Shown here piece after piece: positions 39,518 through 47,549 of a DNA stretch of 64,000 nucleotides. The notes beneath the pieces are model-generated. The model was not told where the DNA came from. It did not search any database and worked only from the letters and a program-made list of their open reading frames with translations. Numbering within the stretch: position 1 is the stretch's first letter; every line of letters starts with the position of its first letter. The position numbers and the translations under genes are program-made. Origin of the DNA: an uncultured Desulfovibrio sp. (GTDB taxonomy: Bacteria > Desulfobacterota > Desulfovibrionia > Desulfovibrionales > Desulfovibrionaceae); the NCBI GenBank assembly GCA_934546745.1, contig CAKTDV010000013.1, positions 1-64,000 of the forward strand, given 5' to 3'.

Positions 39518-40711
39518 ATGCATATTTCCGAACGCCTGCGCAGCATCAGACCGTCCTTGACGCTCAGCGTCAACAGCCGGGCGCTGGAGCTGAGGTCGCA
39601 GGGAGTCGCCGTTACCAGTCTTGCCGTGGGAGAGCCGGATTTCCCCACTCCGAAGCATATTTGCGACGCCGCCAAGGCGGCCATTGACGAAAATTTCTGC
39701 CGCTATACGGCAGTACCCGGCATCCCTGAGCTGCGCGCGGCGGCGGGAGCGTACTTTGAGCGGGCGTATGGCGCCGGAGTTCCCGCCGAATCCATCATTA
39801 TTGGCGCGGGGGGCAAACACTGCCTCTACAACTTCATGCAGGCGACCCTCAATCCGGGAGACGAGGTTCTTATCCCCGCCCCTTACTGGTTGAGCTATCC
39901 CGATATGGTCATGCTGGCCGGGGGCGTTCCCGTGACGGTGGCCGCTTCGGCGGAGCGGCATTTCAAGGTGACGCCCGATATGCTGGAAGCGCACGCTGGC
40001 CCGGCCACACGCCTGCTGATCCTCAATTCTCCCAGCAACCCCACGGGAGCCGTGTATACCCGCGAGGAATTTGACGCCATCATGACCTGGGCCATGAAGC
40101 GCGGCATTTTTGTTCTTTCTGACGAAATCTATGATCAGCTGGTGTTTGCGCCCGCTGTCATGAGCAGCGCCATCTCATGGTTTGCCCGCTATCCCGAACA
40201 GGTGGCGGTGCTGAACGGGCTCTCCAAAAGCTTCGCCATGACGGGCTGGCGCGTGGGGTTTCTGGCGGCGCATCCGGAACTGATTAAAAAGATTTCCTCC
40301 CTGCAGGGACACAGCACGTCCAATATCTGCTCCATTGCCCAGAAGGCGGCGCTGGCGGCCCTGACGGGTCCCAGGGACTGTCTGGACGGGATGCGGGCGG
40401 CTTTCCAGCGCAGGCGTGACATGGCCATGAACGTCATTGCCTCGTGGCCGTGGGCTGTCTGTCCGTGTCCGGACGGGGCGTTCTATCTTTTTGTGGATGT
40501 TCACCGGTGTTACGGCGGTTCCGTCAAAAACTCCACGGAACTGTGCACACGCCTGCTGGATGAGGCGCATGTGGCGCTGGTGCCGGGAGCGGCGTTTGGC
40601 GACGATCGCTGTATCCGTTTTTCCTATGCCGTGGCGGACGACGTTCTGCGCGGCGCGCTGGAACGTGTGGAAGCCGTCCTGAAGGATCTGGCGGAGGAAG
40701 CGCGGGGGTAG
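39518..40711 (+). CDS. aspartate-type aminotransferase (class I, PLP)
   Basis: 397 residues, PLP fold type I, subgroup I-gamma. The start SERLRSIRPSLTLSVNSRAL and AVGEPDFPTPKHI are typical of bacterial aspartate/prephenate aminotransferases. The PLP Lys lies in NGLSKSFAMTGWRVGF near residue 238, with NSPSNPTGAVYTREE, SDEIYDQLVF and the carboxylate-binding Arg in CIRFSYAV. It probably transfers amino groups between aspartate, glutamate and oxo acids; prephenate activity cannot be judged from sequence. GAGGAG is 7 nt upstream of the ATG. Confidence 0.92.
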   Translation: MHISERLRSIRPSLTLSVNSRALELRSQGVAVTSLAVGEPDFPTPKHICDAAKAAIDENFCRYTAVPGIPELRAAAGAYFERAYGAGVPAESIIIGAGGKHCLYNFMQATLNPGDEVLIPAPYWLSYPDMVMLAGGVPVTVAASAERHFKVTPDMLEAHAGPATRLLILNSPSNPTGAVYTREEFDAIMTWAMKRGIFVLSDEIYDQLVFAPAVMSSAISWFARYPEQVAVLNGLSKSFAMTGWRVGFLAAHPELIKKISSLQGHSTSNICSIAQKAALAALTGPRDCLDGMRAAFQRRRDMAMNVIASWPWAVCPCPDGAFYLFVDVHRCYGGSVKNSTELCTRLLDEAHVALVPGAAFGDDRCIRFSYAVADDVLRGALERVEAVLKDLAEEARG

Positions 40712-40726
40712 CGCGCCCGTCCGCGC

Positions 40727-40753
40727 GCTTTTGAAATGGAACATTTCAAAGGC
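40727..40753 (+). repeat. palindrome family II, copy 3
   Basis: Arms GCTTTTGAAATG (40727-40738) and CATTTCAAAGGC (40742-40753), 12 pairs with one G:T, and a 3-nt loop, followed by ACAATGCTCTG. A small GCGCGC / GCGCGC hairpin precedes it. It lies between the aminotransferase gene and the next gene. Confidence 0.7.
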
Positions 40754-40820
40754 ACAATGCTCTGAACCGTGCCGTACCCTTCCCGGCTTCGCGCCATGGG
40801 GAGGGGCACAGGGGGCGTCT

Positions 40821-41963
40821 TTGCGGAGAGTTTTGGCGGGGACCGCGCTTGTCCTCGGTATGCTGTGTATGCCGCCTTTTCCCCTTGCCGCCTTCGCGGC
40901 GGAGACGGCGTCGCCGGAACAGGGAGGATCGCCCGGTACGGGCGAATCCTCCTCCGCGTCCGGGCTGGACAATGTTCTGGGGGAACCCCGGATCACGCGG
41001 CGGGTGAGCAAGGTGAACGGCGGGCCCGCGACGGTACGTCCGCCCTCCATAGACGTGCCCGCTGTGCGGACGCCGCGGGTGTCCATCCCCCAGGTGGCGC
41101 AGCCGGTGGCGCCGCTGGTGGCGTCGCCGGAACCCGGCATGACCGGCGGCTCCGACCCCGCGTCCGCCGCGCGGCTCTGGCGGCGGCTGGAACCGGGACT
41201 GGAGTACGGCGAGTTCTCCTTCAGCGCGGCGGGATACGAAACGCCTTCCGGCGAGGCCCATCCGCCCCGGGTGACGCTGCGTGTCGTGCGCATTGATCCG
41301 GCCCTGTTCGAGTTCGTCCTCTGTGCGGCCTCGGATGGTGGTGTGCCGCTGCCGCTGGGCCGCTGGGCCGATCGTGCCCATCTGGTGGCGGCCATCAACG
41401 CCAGCATGTACCTGCCGGACGGACGCACCAGCACGGGCTATCTGCGCGAAGGCCCCCATGTGAACAATGCCCGGCGCGGCGGCCGCCTTGGCGCCTATTT
41501 TCTGGCGGAGCCTGACGCGCTGGCGCTGGCGGCCGGCGCGCCCCGGGCGGTCGTGGAGGACGCCACGCGCGTCAATGTGGCGGCCTTTGAGGGGCATTAC
41601 CGGCTTGTCGCGCAGAATTTCCGTATGATCAGCGACGATCGGCGCGTTGTCTGGGCCCCGGATGGCCGCCCCATTGCCGTTGCCGCCGTGGCCCAGACGG
41701 GCGGCGGCCATATTCTCTTCCTGCATTGCCGCCAGCCTGTGGAGCCCTCCGCGCTGGCGCGCCGTTTGCTGCATCTGCCTCTGGACGTACGCACAGTCAT
41801 GTATGTGGAAGGCGGCGCGCAGGCCGGCCTGCTGCTGCGGTCGGGCGGCATGCTCATGGAACTCTACGGGCGCAGTGCGGCCGCCATCCTGCTGGGGGAT
41901 CCGCCCGCGCCGTCCCTGCCCAATGTGCTGGGTATCCGCCGCAGGGCGGAGAGGGCGAAATAG
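40821..41963 (+). CDS. secreted phosphodiester glycosidase-like (DUF2233) protein
   Basis: About 380 residues from a TTG at 40821; the start is uncertain because the open frame runs back into the palindrome at 40727. The first 25 residues look like a signal peptide (LRRVLAGTALVLGMLCMP, then AAFAAETA), so export is likely. A Pro-rich linker (VPAVRTPRVSIPQVAQPV) leads to a domain with AAINASMYLPDGRTSTGYLR, AQNFRMISDDRRVVW and VMYVEGGAQAGLLLRSGG, the layout of DUF2233/NAGPA-type proteins that cleave sugar phosphodiesters. The true substrate is unknown. An ATG at 40860 would remove most of the signal. Confidence 0.72.
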   Translation: MRRVLAGTALVLGMLCMPPFPLAAFAAETASPEQGGSPGTGESSSASGLDNVLGEPRITRRVSKVNGGPATVRPPSIDVPAVRTPRVSIPQVAQPVAPLVASPEPGMTGGSDPASAARLWRRLEPGLEYGEFSFSAAGYETPSGEAHPPRVTLRVVRIDPALFEFVLCAASDGGVPLPLGRWADRAHLVAAINASMYLPDGRTSTGYLREGPHVNNARRGGRLGAYFLAEPDALALAAGAPRAVVEDATRVNVAAFEGHYRLVAQNFRMISDDRRVVWAPDGRPIAVAAVAQTGGGHILFLHCRQPVEPSALARRLLHLPLDVRTVMYVEGGAQAGLLLRSGGMLMELYGRSAAAILLGDPPAPSLPNVLGIRRRAERAK

Positions 41964-41984
41964 CGGGAAGCGGCCGCGCGGCCC

Positions 41985-42013
41985 TTGACTTATTGCATAA
42001 GATTCCTGATTAT
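41985..42013 (+). promoter_or_regulatory. candidate promoter of the desulfoferrodoxin cluster
   Basis: TTGACT (41985-41990), 17 nt, GATTAT (42008-42013). It is in an A+T-rich patch just after the previous gene, about 100 nt before the desulfoferrodoxin ATG. The leader then contains a family II palindrome. Confidence 0.5.
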
Positions 42014-42041
42014 GAACCCTACATTCTGTCGCGCATATGAC

Positions 42042-42093
42042 CGGAGCCAGCGGCGCTTGTGAAATGGACATATTTCACAAGTAGGAAGGCTCC
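42042..42093 (+). repeat. palindrome family II, copy 4 (desulfoferrodoxin leader)
   Basis: Inner 10-bp stem CTTGTGAAAT (42056-42065) / ATTTCACAAG (42072-42081) with a 6-nt loop, enclosed by GGAGCC (42043-42048) / GGCTCC (42088-42093). Compared with copy 2 one T:A pair is changed to G:C on both arms, a compensated change. The desulfoferrodoxin ribosome binding region follows. Confidence 0.75.
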
Positions 42094-42113
42094 AGGAAAA
42101 AGAGAGGTACCTC

Positions 42114-42494
42114 ATGGCCGAAAAGCTCGATATTTTCAAATGTATGAAGTGCGGTAACGTCGTGGAAGTGCTGCATGGCGGTTGCGAGAGCATAGCCTGT
42201 TGCGGCGAGGGCATGAAGCATCTGAAGGAAGGCGCGACCGACGGCGCGCTGGAAAAACACGTGCCTGTCATCGAAAAGATTGACGGCGGCTACAGGGTGA
42301 CGGTGGGCAGTGTGGCCCATCCCATGACCGAGGAGCACTATATCCCGTGGATTGAGCTGATTGCCGGCGATCAGAGCCTGACGGCCTTCCTCAAGCCCGG
42401 CGACAAGCCTGAGGCCGTGTTCAAGACCGATGCCGCCACGGTGACGGCGCGCGAGTACTGCAATCTTCACGGTCTGTGGAAGGCGGAGAAGTAA
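42114..42494 (+). CDS. dfx: desulfoferrodoxin (superoxide reductase, 2Fe-SOR)
   Basis: 126 residues, the normal length for the two-iron class. It reduces superoxide to hydrogen peroxide in the cytoplasm, taking electrons from rubredoxin. The N-terminal desulforedoxin-like Fe site uses Cys10, Cys13, Cys29 and Cys30 (FKCMKCGNVVEVL, ACCGEGM). The catalytic Fe site has His49 (EKHVPV), the histidines in GSVAHPMTEEHYIPW, and the C-terminal CNLHGLW with Cys and His. It is first in the order desulfoferrodoxin, rubredoxin, Roo, well known from Desulfovibrio as an oxygen-defence unit. GAGAGG precedes the ATG. Confidence 0.96.
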   Translation: MAEKLDIFKCMKCGNVVEVLHGGCESIACCGEGMKHLKEGATDGALEKHVPVIEKIDGGYRVTVGSVAHPMTEEHYIPWIELIAGDQSLTAFLKPGDKPEAVFKTDAATVTAREYCNLHGLWKAEK

Positions 42495-42679
42495 TCCATC
42501 CGCCGTCCCCGCCGCCATACCCTGCCCGTGTCCGGCCTGGGGTATGGCGTCGGCAACGGGTTTTCTGTATACTGCGGCGGTTTCACGTTGGGAACGTGAC
42601 CATGACAACCGGTTCTGGATGGGGGTGGCGATATCTTGCCGTCCCGGAAAAAAGACTGTCTTACCCCAAGGAGTGCATC

Positions 42680-42817
42680 ATGGAAAAGTATGTATGCGGC
42701 GTGTGCGGTTATGAGTATGATCCCGCGGAACATGACAATGTGCCCTTCGATCAGCTGCCTGACGACTGGACCTGCCCCGTCTGTGGCGTAGGCAAGGATC
42801 AGTTCTCCGCCGCCTAG
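42680..42817 (+). CDS. rub: rubredoxin, short 45-residue form
   Basis: 45 residues with one iron bound by Cys6, Cys9, Cys32 and Cys35 (YVCGVCGYEYDP, WTCPVCGVGKDQF). Most rubredoxins have 52-54 residues; the loop between the two Cys pairs is shortened by about seven, as in the D. desulfuricans protein. It should donate electrons both to desulfoferrodoxin and to the oxygen reductase next door. AAGGAG lies 6-7 nt before the ATG. The longer frame upstream has no rubredoxin-like residues and is not used. Confidence 0.96.
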   Translation: MEKYVCGVCGYEYDPAEHDNVPFDQLPDDWTCPVCGVGKDQFSAA

Positions 42818-42895
42818 GCGGCTTCACCCCGCACAGTTCTCTGCCCTGCCGGTGACACTCATCAAAGGTCACTTTCAGGGAGAGGCAAGCCACAC

Positions 42896-42939
42896 GGCCC
42901 CTAACCGCCGGATGCGGTGTCAGTCGGCGGTTAGGGGCC
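42896..42939. other. 15-bp hairpin between rubredoxin and roo
   Basis: Perfect stem GGCCCCTAACCGCCG (42896-42910) / CGGCGGTTAGGGGCC (42925-42939), 14-nt loop, no T tract. It may lower read-through or stabilise a processed mRNA end, so that roo is made at a different level from rubredoxin. Confidence 0.75.
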
Positions 42940-42969
42940 GACTGCGGATTGAAACATCTGGAGATCTTC

Positions 42970-44181
42970 ATGCAGTCTGTCGAACTGAAAAAGGACATTT
43001 ACTGGGTCGGCTGCGTCGATTACGACCATCGCGATTTTCACGGATACGCCACCTCCCCTGAGGGGACCACGTATAACGCCTATGTCATCAGGGACGAAAA
43101 GAACGTCCTTTTCGATACGGTTTCCCCCGGGTGCGTCGGAACGCTGCTGTGCCGCCTGGCCAAGATCGTGGACCCCGAACGCATCGACTATCTGGTGATT
43201 AACCATCTTGAGCTGGATCATGCCGGTTCGCTGGCCGAGGTGGTCGAACGCTGCAAGCCCGAAAAGATTTTCTGCTCCACGCTGGGGCTCAAGTCCATGC
43301 AGGGATATTTCCCCCAGTGCAGGGACTGGCCCGTGCAGGCCGTCAAAAGCGGCGACACGCTTTCCATCGGCAAGCGTACCATCGTGTTTCAGGAAACCCG
43401 TATGCTGCACTGGCCGGACAGCATGGTTTCCTATATCCCCGAAGAGAAGCTGCTGATCAGCCAGGACGCCTTCGGGCAGAACATCGCGGGCAGCCGCCGC
43501 TTTGTGGATGAGCACGATCCCGCCGATTTCGAGTTCCGCGTGCGCGAATATTACAACAACATCGTGCTCCCCTATTCGCCGCAGGTGCTGGCCGCCCTAC
43601 CCATCGTGGAATCGCTGGACATCGACATGATCGCTCCCGACCACGGCCTGATCCATCGCGGCAGGGAGGCGGTGAGGCGCATCGTGGATCTCTATCGCGA
43701 GATGGCCGAACAGAAGCCCCGCAAGCGCGCCCTGATATTCTATGACACCATGTGGCACTCCACGGAAAAGCTGGCCTACGCCGTCTGCTCCGGGCTGGAA
43801 GAATTGGATATCCCCACGCGCATCATGTCCGTGAAGCGGAATCACCACAGCACCGTCATGACCGAACTGGGGCAGTGCGGCGCCGTGCTGGCCGGTTCGC
43901 CCACCCATAACAACGGCATTCTGCCGTTGATGGCCGCGCAGCTGACGTACATCACGGGCTTGCGTCCGAAAAATCGCGTTGCGGGCGCGTTCGGCTCCTA
44001 CGGCTGGTCTGGCGAGAGCGCCAAGTGCATTCAGGGCGCCTTTGAGAAGATGGGCTGGGATCTGCCCGCCGATCCCGTGCGTTGCAGCTGGCGGCCCGGC
44101 CATGACGGCCTGAAGGCCGCCCATGATCTCGGACGCGCCGTGGGCGAAGCCCTGCTGAGAAAAATCGGAGAACAGGCCTAG
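42970..44181 (+). CDS. roo: rubredoxin:oxygen oxidoreductase (flavodiiron protein)
   Basis: 403 residues. It reduces O2 to water with electrons from rubredoxin. The N-terminal metallo-beta-lactamase-like domain holds the diiron site, with His79, Glu81, Asp83 and His84 in NHLELDHAGSL, matching the numbering of the D. gigas enzyme; later ligands lie in the SQDAFG and APDHGLIH segments. From about residue 255 a flavodoxin domain binds FMN (LIFYDTMWHSTEKLAYAV, AGSPTHNNGILP, AFGSYGWSGESAK). The start at 42970 has GGAG 6 nt upstream. It is the last gene of the cluster and is followed by a terminator. Confidence 0.97.
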   Translation: MQSVELKKDIYWVGCVDYDHRDFHGYATSPEGTTYNAYVIRDEKNVLFDTVSPGCVGTLLCRLAKIVDPERIDYLVINHLELDHAGSLAEVVERCKPEKIFCSTLGLKSMQGYFPQCRDWPVQAVKSGDTLSIGKRTIVFQETRMLHWPDSMVSYIPEEKLLISQDAFGQNIAGSRRFVDEHDPADFEFRVREYYNNIVLPYSPQVLAALPIVESLDIDMIAPDHGLIHRGREAVRRIVDLYREMAEQKPRKRALIFYDTMWHSTEKLAYAVCSGLEELDIPTRIMSVKRNHHSTVMTELGQCGAVLAGSPTHNNGILPLMAAQLTYITGLRPKNRVAGAFGSYGWSGESAKCIQGAFEKMGWDLPADPVRCSWRPGHDGLKAAHDLGRAVGEALLRKIGEQA

Positions 44182-44223
44182 GCGCGCCTGACGGATCCCG
44201 CGCATCCCGGTTCCGCATGTTCA

Positions 44224-44260
44224 GGGGCGGAGGCGAAAGCCTCCGCCCCTTCTGTTTCTT
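44224..44260 (+). terminator. terminator of the oxygen-defence cluster
   Basis: Perfect 11-bp stem GGGGCGGAGGC / GCCTCCGCCCC closed by GAAA, with a T-rich tail (TTCTGTTTCTT). Confidence 0.88.
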
Positions 44261-45038
44261 GCGCGAGGGACAGGGAACGTTCCTTATTTTGTATATAAAA
44301 TCAGTGTAGTATAGCTGTTTTGAACAAAAGTGTCTTCTTACTTCCCCCTGTTTTGCACATTTTCGCTTCGAGGTGGGCCCACGGAAGACCTTGGCGGAGA
44401 AGGGGAGAAAAATTTTTTTCATCTTTTTTTACGCTCCTTTTATGTTCCTAAAAAGATATGAAAAATAAGTAAGTTGGATGAAATAGGAACAAATTCTGAC
44501 AGCTTCCCCTTAAGAGGCGCTGCAACCCGTGTCTTTCTTTTGAAAATATCTGAAAAAAGTCTGTATAAATTCAAAATTGGGAGGAGAAAGCGCCGTTTTA
44601 TTCCGTCGCTGGCGTGGCGGAGCGTCCGTCTGCCGCGCAACATGCTGATTTTGCGCTTTTTTTGCGAACGTCGCCGCCCCTTCCTCCGCCTAGAAGTGTT
44701 CTTGGGTCTATGTAGATAAAAAATACTGTTATTCTAGATAAATATTAACGTTAGTTACGCTGGTTTCCCTGGTGACAACGGGGCGTCCGCCGGCGTGTTG
44801 ACAAGCTGTTGGGGCTGGGCTAGCTTTTTGCCAGATGAAAAATTCTGGCATTGGAAGGCGGTTGCCGTGCGGCGCCGTTACGGTTCCCTTGCGGGACCTT
44901 CTCTGGGTGCATAAGGTCAAGCTGGCTGTTGTGTGGGGGCATGGGCGGAAAAATGCTCCCGCATCGCCCGCGACAGGATTTTTTCCGGCGGAGCGGGCCC
45001 CGTTGCTGGCTGGCGTCGTGAGAGGATGAGGAGAGAGG
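44261..45038. other. 780-nt gene-free, A+T-rich stretch
   Basis: No frame here has a convincing start or family resemblance. The first 500 nt are clearly A+T-rich with poly-A and poly-T runs, unlike the surroundings. A palindrome TTAACGTTAG lies near 44748, and TTGACA-N17-TAGCTT (44798-44826) may be the promoter for the gene at 45039, leaving a 210-nt leader. It could hide a small RNA or be a decayed insert. Confidence 0.55.
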
Positions 45039-45419
45039 ATGAGCGCCGATACCACCACCATGGAAGACATTTGCCTGGCACAGGACAGCGGGAGCGACGT
45101 GCGTTTCCGCGGGCGTCTTTTTTCGGAATGTTCATGGTTTGACGAGGAAAGCGGCGTTCTGACGCGCCAGAAGCTCTATACGACCGAAGACAGGGGGCAG
45201 GTCTATTACATCGTGCGTTCCGACGGCAAGGAACGCACGCGCCATGCCTACCGGCTGAACGTGCAGGAAAACATGTGCGTCATCCATAACGGAAATACGG
45301 AAATGCGCATTCAGTTTGATATGCTGATGCTGGCCGTGCGCAGTCTGTGCGGTCTGGCTGACGGCGCGACGCCCAGCCTCGAACAGGTGGAGGAAATGCT
45401 CAAGGCCGCCAACGCCTGA
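45039..45419 (+). CDS. uncharacterised 126-residue protein
   Basis: A compact soluble protein with an acidic start (MSADTTTMEDICLAQDSGSD), then a beta-rich core (VRFRGRLFSECSWFDEESGV, YTTEDRGQVYYIVRSDG) and a C-terminal helical part (FDMLMLAVRSLCGLADGATP, LEQVEEMLKAA). No known motif. The middle sequence RHAYRLNVQENMCVIHNGNT looks like a small beta sandwich. It has no signal or membrane segment. GGAG is about 9 nt before the ATG. It stands alone between the A+T-rich gap and a chemoreceptor gene. Confidence 0.75.
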   Translation: MSADTTTMEDICLAQDSGSDVRFRGRLFSECSWFDEESGVLTRQKLYTTEDRGQVYYIVRSDGKERTRHAYRLNVQENMCVIHNGNTEMRIQFDMLMLAVRSLCGLADGATPSLEQVEEMLKAANA

Positions 45420-45477
45420 CGGCCCCGCCGCGTGTGCCGGAACCGGGTATGGCGCGGATCTCACGAAAGCTGCGGAG

Positions 45478-45515
45478 TCCCTGAAGCGTTTCTTCGGGGG
45501 CTTCTTTTTTTCTCC
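45478..45515 (+). terminator. probable terminator after the gene at 45039
   Basis: CCCTGAAG / CTTCGGGG and the overlapping GAAGC / GCTTC pairs end in a run of seven T. The following 200 nt up to the chemoreceptor start hold an A+T-rich block (45580-45625) with no clear promoter. Confidence 0.55.
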
Positions 45516-45723
45516 GGGCCGCGCGGAGGAACCTTGCGGAAGCGGACGCAGTGTTGTTCCCGGAGGGAGTTGTTTCAGATTGTGAATTATTTATTTTGTG
45601 TTACGTATGACTTTATTTTTTTGCCCGCTTGCGCCTGGCAGGCGTGTGAGCTATGTGATAGCGTCATAGGAAAAGAGTGTTGCCGGTTCCCGGAACCTTT
45701 CAACAACGCGGAGGATGGAGGCT

Positions 45724-47463
45724 ATGAAACTCTCGACGAAAGTCATGTGCAGCATGGGGGCGCTGACAGCCCTCATTCTGATTCTCGGAACGTTTCTGAT
45801 GCTGCGGTTGCAGAGCTCGACGGACAACGCATCGGAAATGGCCCAGCGTTTCGTGCCCATGCTGTCTGAAAATTCCGAGGTGCGGCTGGGCTTTGTGCGG
45901 TACCGTCTGAACGAGGCGCTCCATATTTTTGAGCAGGATTCCGCCGCCATGGCCAGCTTTGAGAAGATCATGGCGGAGACCAAGGAACAGACGCTGGAGG
46001 ATCTGGGTCACCTCCGGGGCTTTATCCACACGGAAGACGGGCGGCGGATGTGCGACACCTTCAGAGGCCTTCTGGAGAAATACTTCGCCGTGTCCAAACG
46101 GGTGGTGGAATTTTCGCGGCAGAACAACCAACCCGCGGCCTACGGCCTCCTGAGCGGCGAAGCGTTGGAGATTTATAATGAGATGTTCAAAGTAAATGAG
46201 AAGCTCAGGAAGTTTGTTGATAACGGCATCCGTGAGCGCGATGTCAACGATACGCATCAGGCCAATCAGGCCAGGCTGCTGGGCATTGTCATCATGTGCG
46301 TTTCGCTGGTCATCGCCGTGATGCTGACGCTGCTCATCGTGCGCAATGTCAAGATGCTGCTGGGCAAGGATCCCGCCGAACTGAATGCGCTTGCCCGGCG
46401 TGTGGTGAGCGGCGACTACAGGATTGACGACGGCGGCAGGAAGATGGGCGTGTACGGAGCTCTTGTGGACATGGTCGGCTCGCTGGAAAAGACCATCAAC
46501 AAGGCGGAACTTGAATCGCAGCGCGCCCGTGAGGCCAGCGACAAAGCCGAAAAGGCCATGGAAAAGGCCGAGGAGGCCAGCCGGGAAGCCGAGGCCAAGA
46601 CCAGGGCCCTGATGATCGTCGCGGAAAAACTGGAAAAGGTGGGTACGGTGGTCTCCACCGCGGCCACGGAGCTTTCCGCGCAGATCGAGCAGTCCGACAA
46701 GAGTGCGGGCGAAGCCGCGGCGCGCCTTTCCGAGGCCGCCACGGCCATGAACGAAATGAACGCCACAGTGCAGGAAGTCGCCCGCAACGCCTCTTCCGCC
46801 TCGCAGGCCTCGTCGGACACCAAGGATAAGGCTTCCGCCGGGGCGCAGGTGGTGGAACGCTCCCTGCGGCGCATAGAGGCCGTGCATCAGGTGTCGCTGG
46901 ATCTGAAAAACGATATGGCGCAGCTCAACGATCACGCCCACTCCATCGATCAGATCATGAGCGTGATTTCCGACATCGCGGATCAGACGAACCTGCTGGC
47001 CCTGAACGCGGCCATTGAGGCGGCCCGCGCGGGTGAGGCCGGACGCGGCTTCGCCGTGGTGGCCGACGAGGTGCGCAAGCTGGCCGAAAAGACCATGTCC
47101 TCCACGCAGGACGTGAGCAACGCCATCAAGGCCATTCAGGAAAGCACGGCCAAGAGCTCGACGGCTGTGGACAACGCCGTCTCCAAGATTGAGGAGGCCA
47201 CGCAGTTCGCCAACGAATCCGGCCATGCGCTGGAGGAAATCGTGGCCAATGCGGATTCCACGGCCGATCAGGTCAACGCCATTGCCGCCGCCAGCGAGGA
47301 ACAGTCCGCCGCCAGTGAGGAAATCAACCACTCCATCATCGAGTGCAACGAGATGAGCGGACAGATTGCCTCCGCCATGAAGGAAGCCAACAAGGCCGTG
47401 ACGGATCTGGCCCGCGAGGCGCAGGAGCTTTCACGCCTGATTCTTGAACTGAAGCAGGGCTAG
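45724..47463 (+). CDS. methyl-accepting chemotaxis protein
   Basis: 579 residues. A first membrane helix (residues about 8-27), a helical periplasmic sensor of about 150 residues (VRLGFVRYRLNEALHIFEQD), a second membrane helix near 181-203 (LLGIVIMCVSLVIAVMLTLL), a HAMP-like stretch (LGKDPAELNALARRVVSGDY), and a long coiled-coil signalling domain with the CheA/CheW contact tip SDIADQTNLLALNAAIEAAR near residue 415. It should pass a signal to the flagellar motor. The sensor resembles four-helix-bundle types; the ligand is unknown. There is no C-terminal CheR-binding pentapeptide. The start at 45724 is chosen because the upstream ATG at 45715 abuts GGAGG. Confidence 0.92.
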   Translation: MKLSTKVMCSMGALTALILILGTFLMLRLQSSTDNASEMAQRFVPMLSENSEVRLGFVRYRLNEALHIFEQDSAAMASFEKIMAETKEQTLEDLGHLRGFIHTEDGRRMCDTFRGLLEKYFAVSKRVVEFSRQNNQPAAYGLLSGEALEIYNEMFKVNEKLRKFVDNGIRERDVNDTHQANQARLLGIVIMCVSLVIAVMLTLLIVRNVKMLLGKDPAELNALARRVVSGDYRIDDGGRKMGVYGALVDMVGSLEKTINKAELESQRAREASDKAEKAMEKAEEASREAEAKTRALMIVAEKLEKVGTVVSTAATELSAQIEQSDKSAGEAAARLSEAATAMNEMNATVQEVARNASSASQASSDTKDKASAGAQVVERSLRRIEAVHQVSLDLKNDMAQLNDHAHSIDQIMSVISDIADQTNLLALNAAIEAARAGEAGRGFAVVADEVRKLAEKTMSSTQDVSNAIKAIQESTAKSSTAVDNAVSKIEEATQFANESGHALEEIVANADSTADQVNAIAAASEEQSAASEEINHSIIECNEMSGQIASAMKEANKAVTDLAREAQELSRLILELKQG

Positions 47464-47490
47464 CCGGAACAAGCCGGAAATGCGAACAAA

Positions 47491-47533
47491 GAAGCGCCGT
47501 CTGCCGCATGGGGGCAGCCGGCGCTTCTTTTTT
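47491..47533. terminator. terminator of the chemoreceptor gene
   Basis: 9-bp stem GAAGCGCCG / CGGCGCTTC with a second stem CTGCC / GGCAG inside, then seven T. The convergent gene ends 17 nt further and may use it too. Confidence 0.87.
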
Positions 47534-47549
47534 CCGTTGGAGGAACGGG

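Noticed and set aside
42056..42081. Rex operator in the desulfoferrodoxin leader
   Set aside because: The half-sites TTGTGA and TCACAA are present but 12 nt apart; the Rex consensus has 6. The arms also belong to a repeated palindrome family found before unrelated genes.
44830..44880. sigma-54 site TGGC...TTGC before the gene at 45039
   Set aside because: The distance between the two halves is 12 nt between TGGC and TTGC, too long for sigma-54.
45640..45660. sigma-54 site (TGGCAGGCGTGTGAGC) before the chemoreceptor gene
   Set aside because: The GG to GC spacing is 11 rather than 10 and the flanking bases do not fit.
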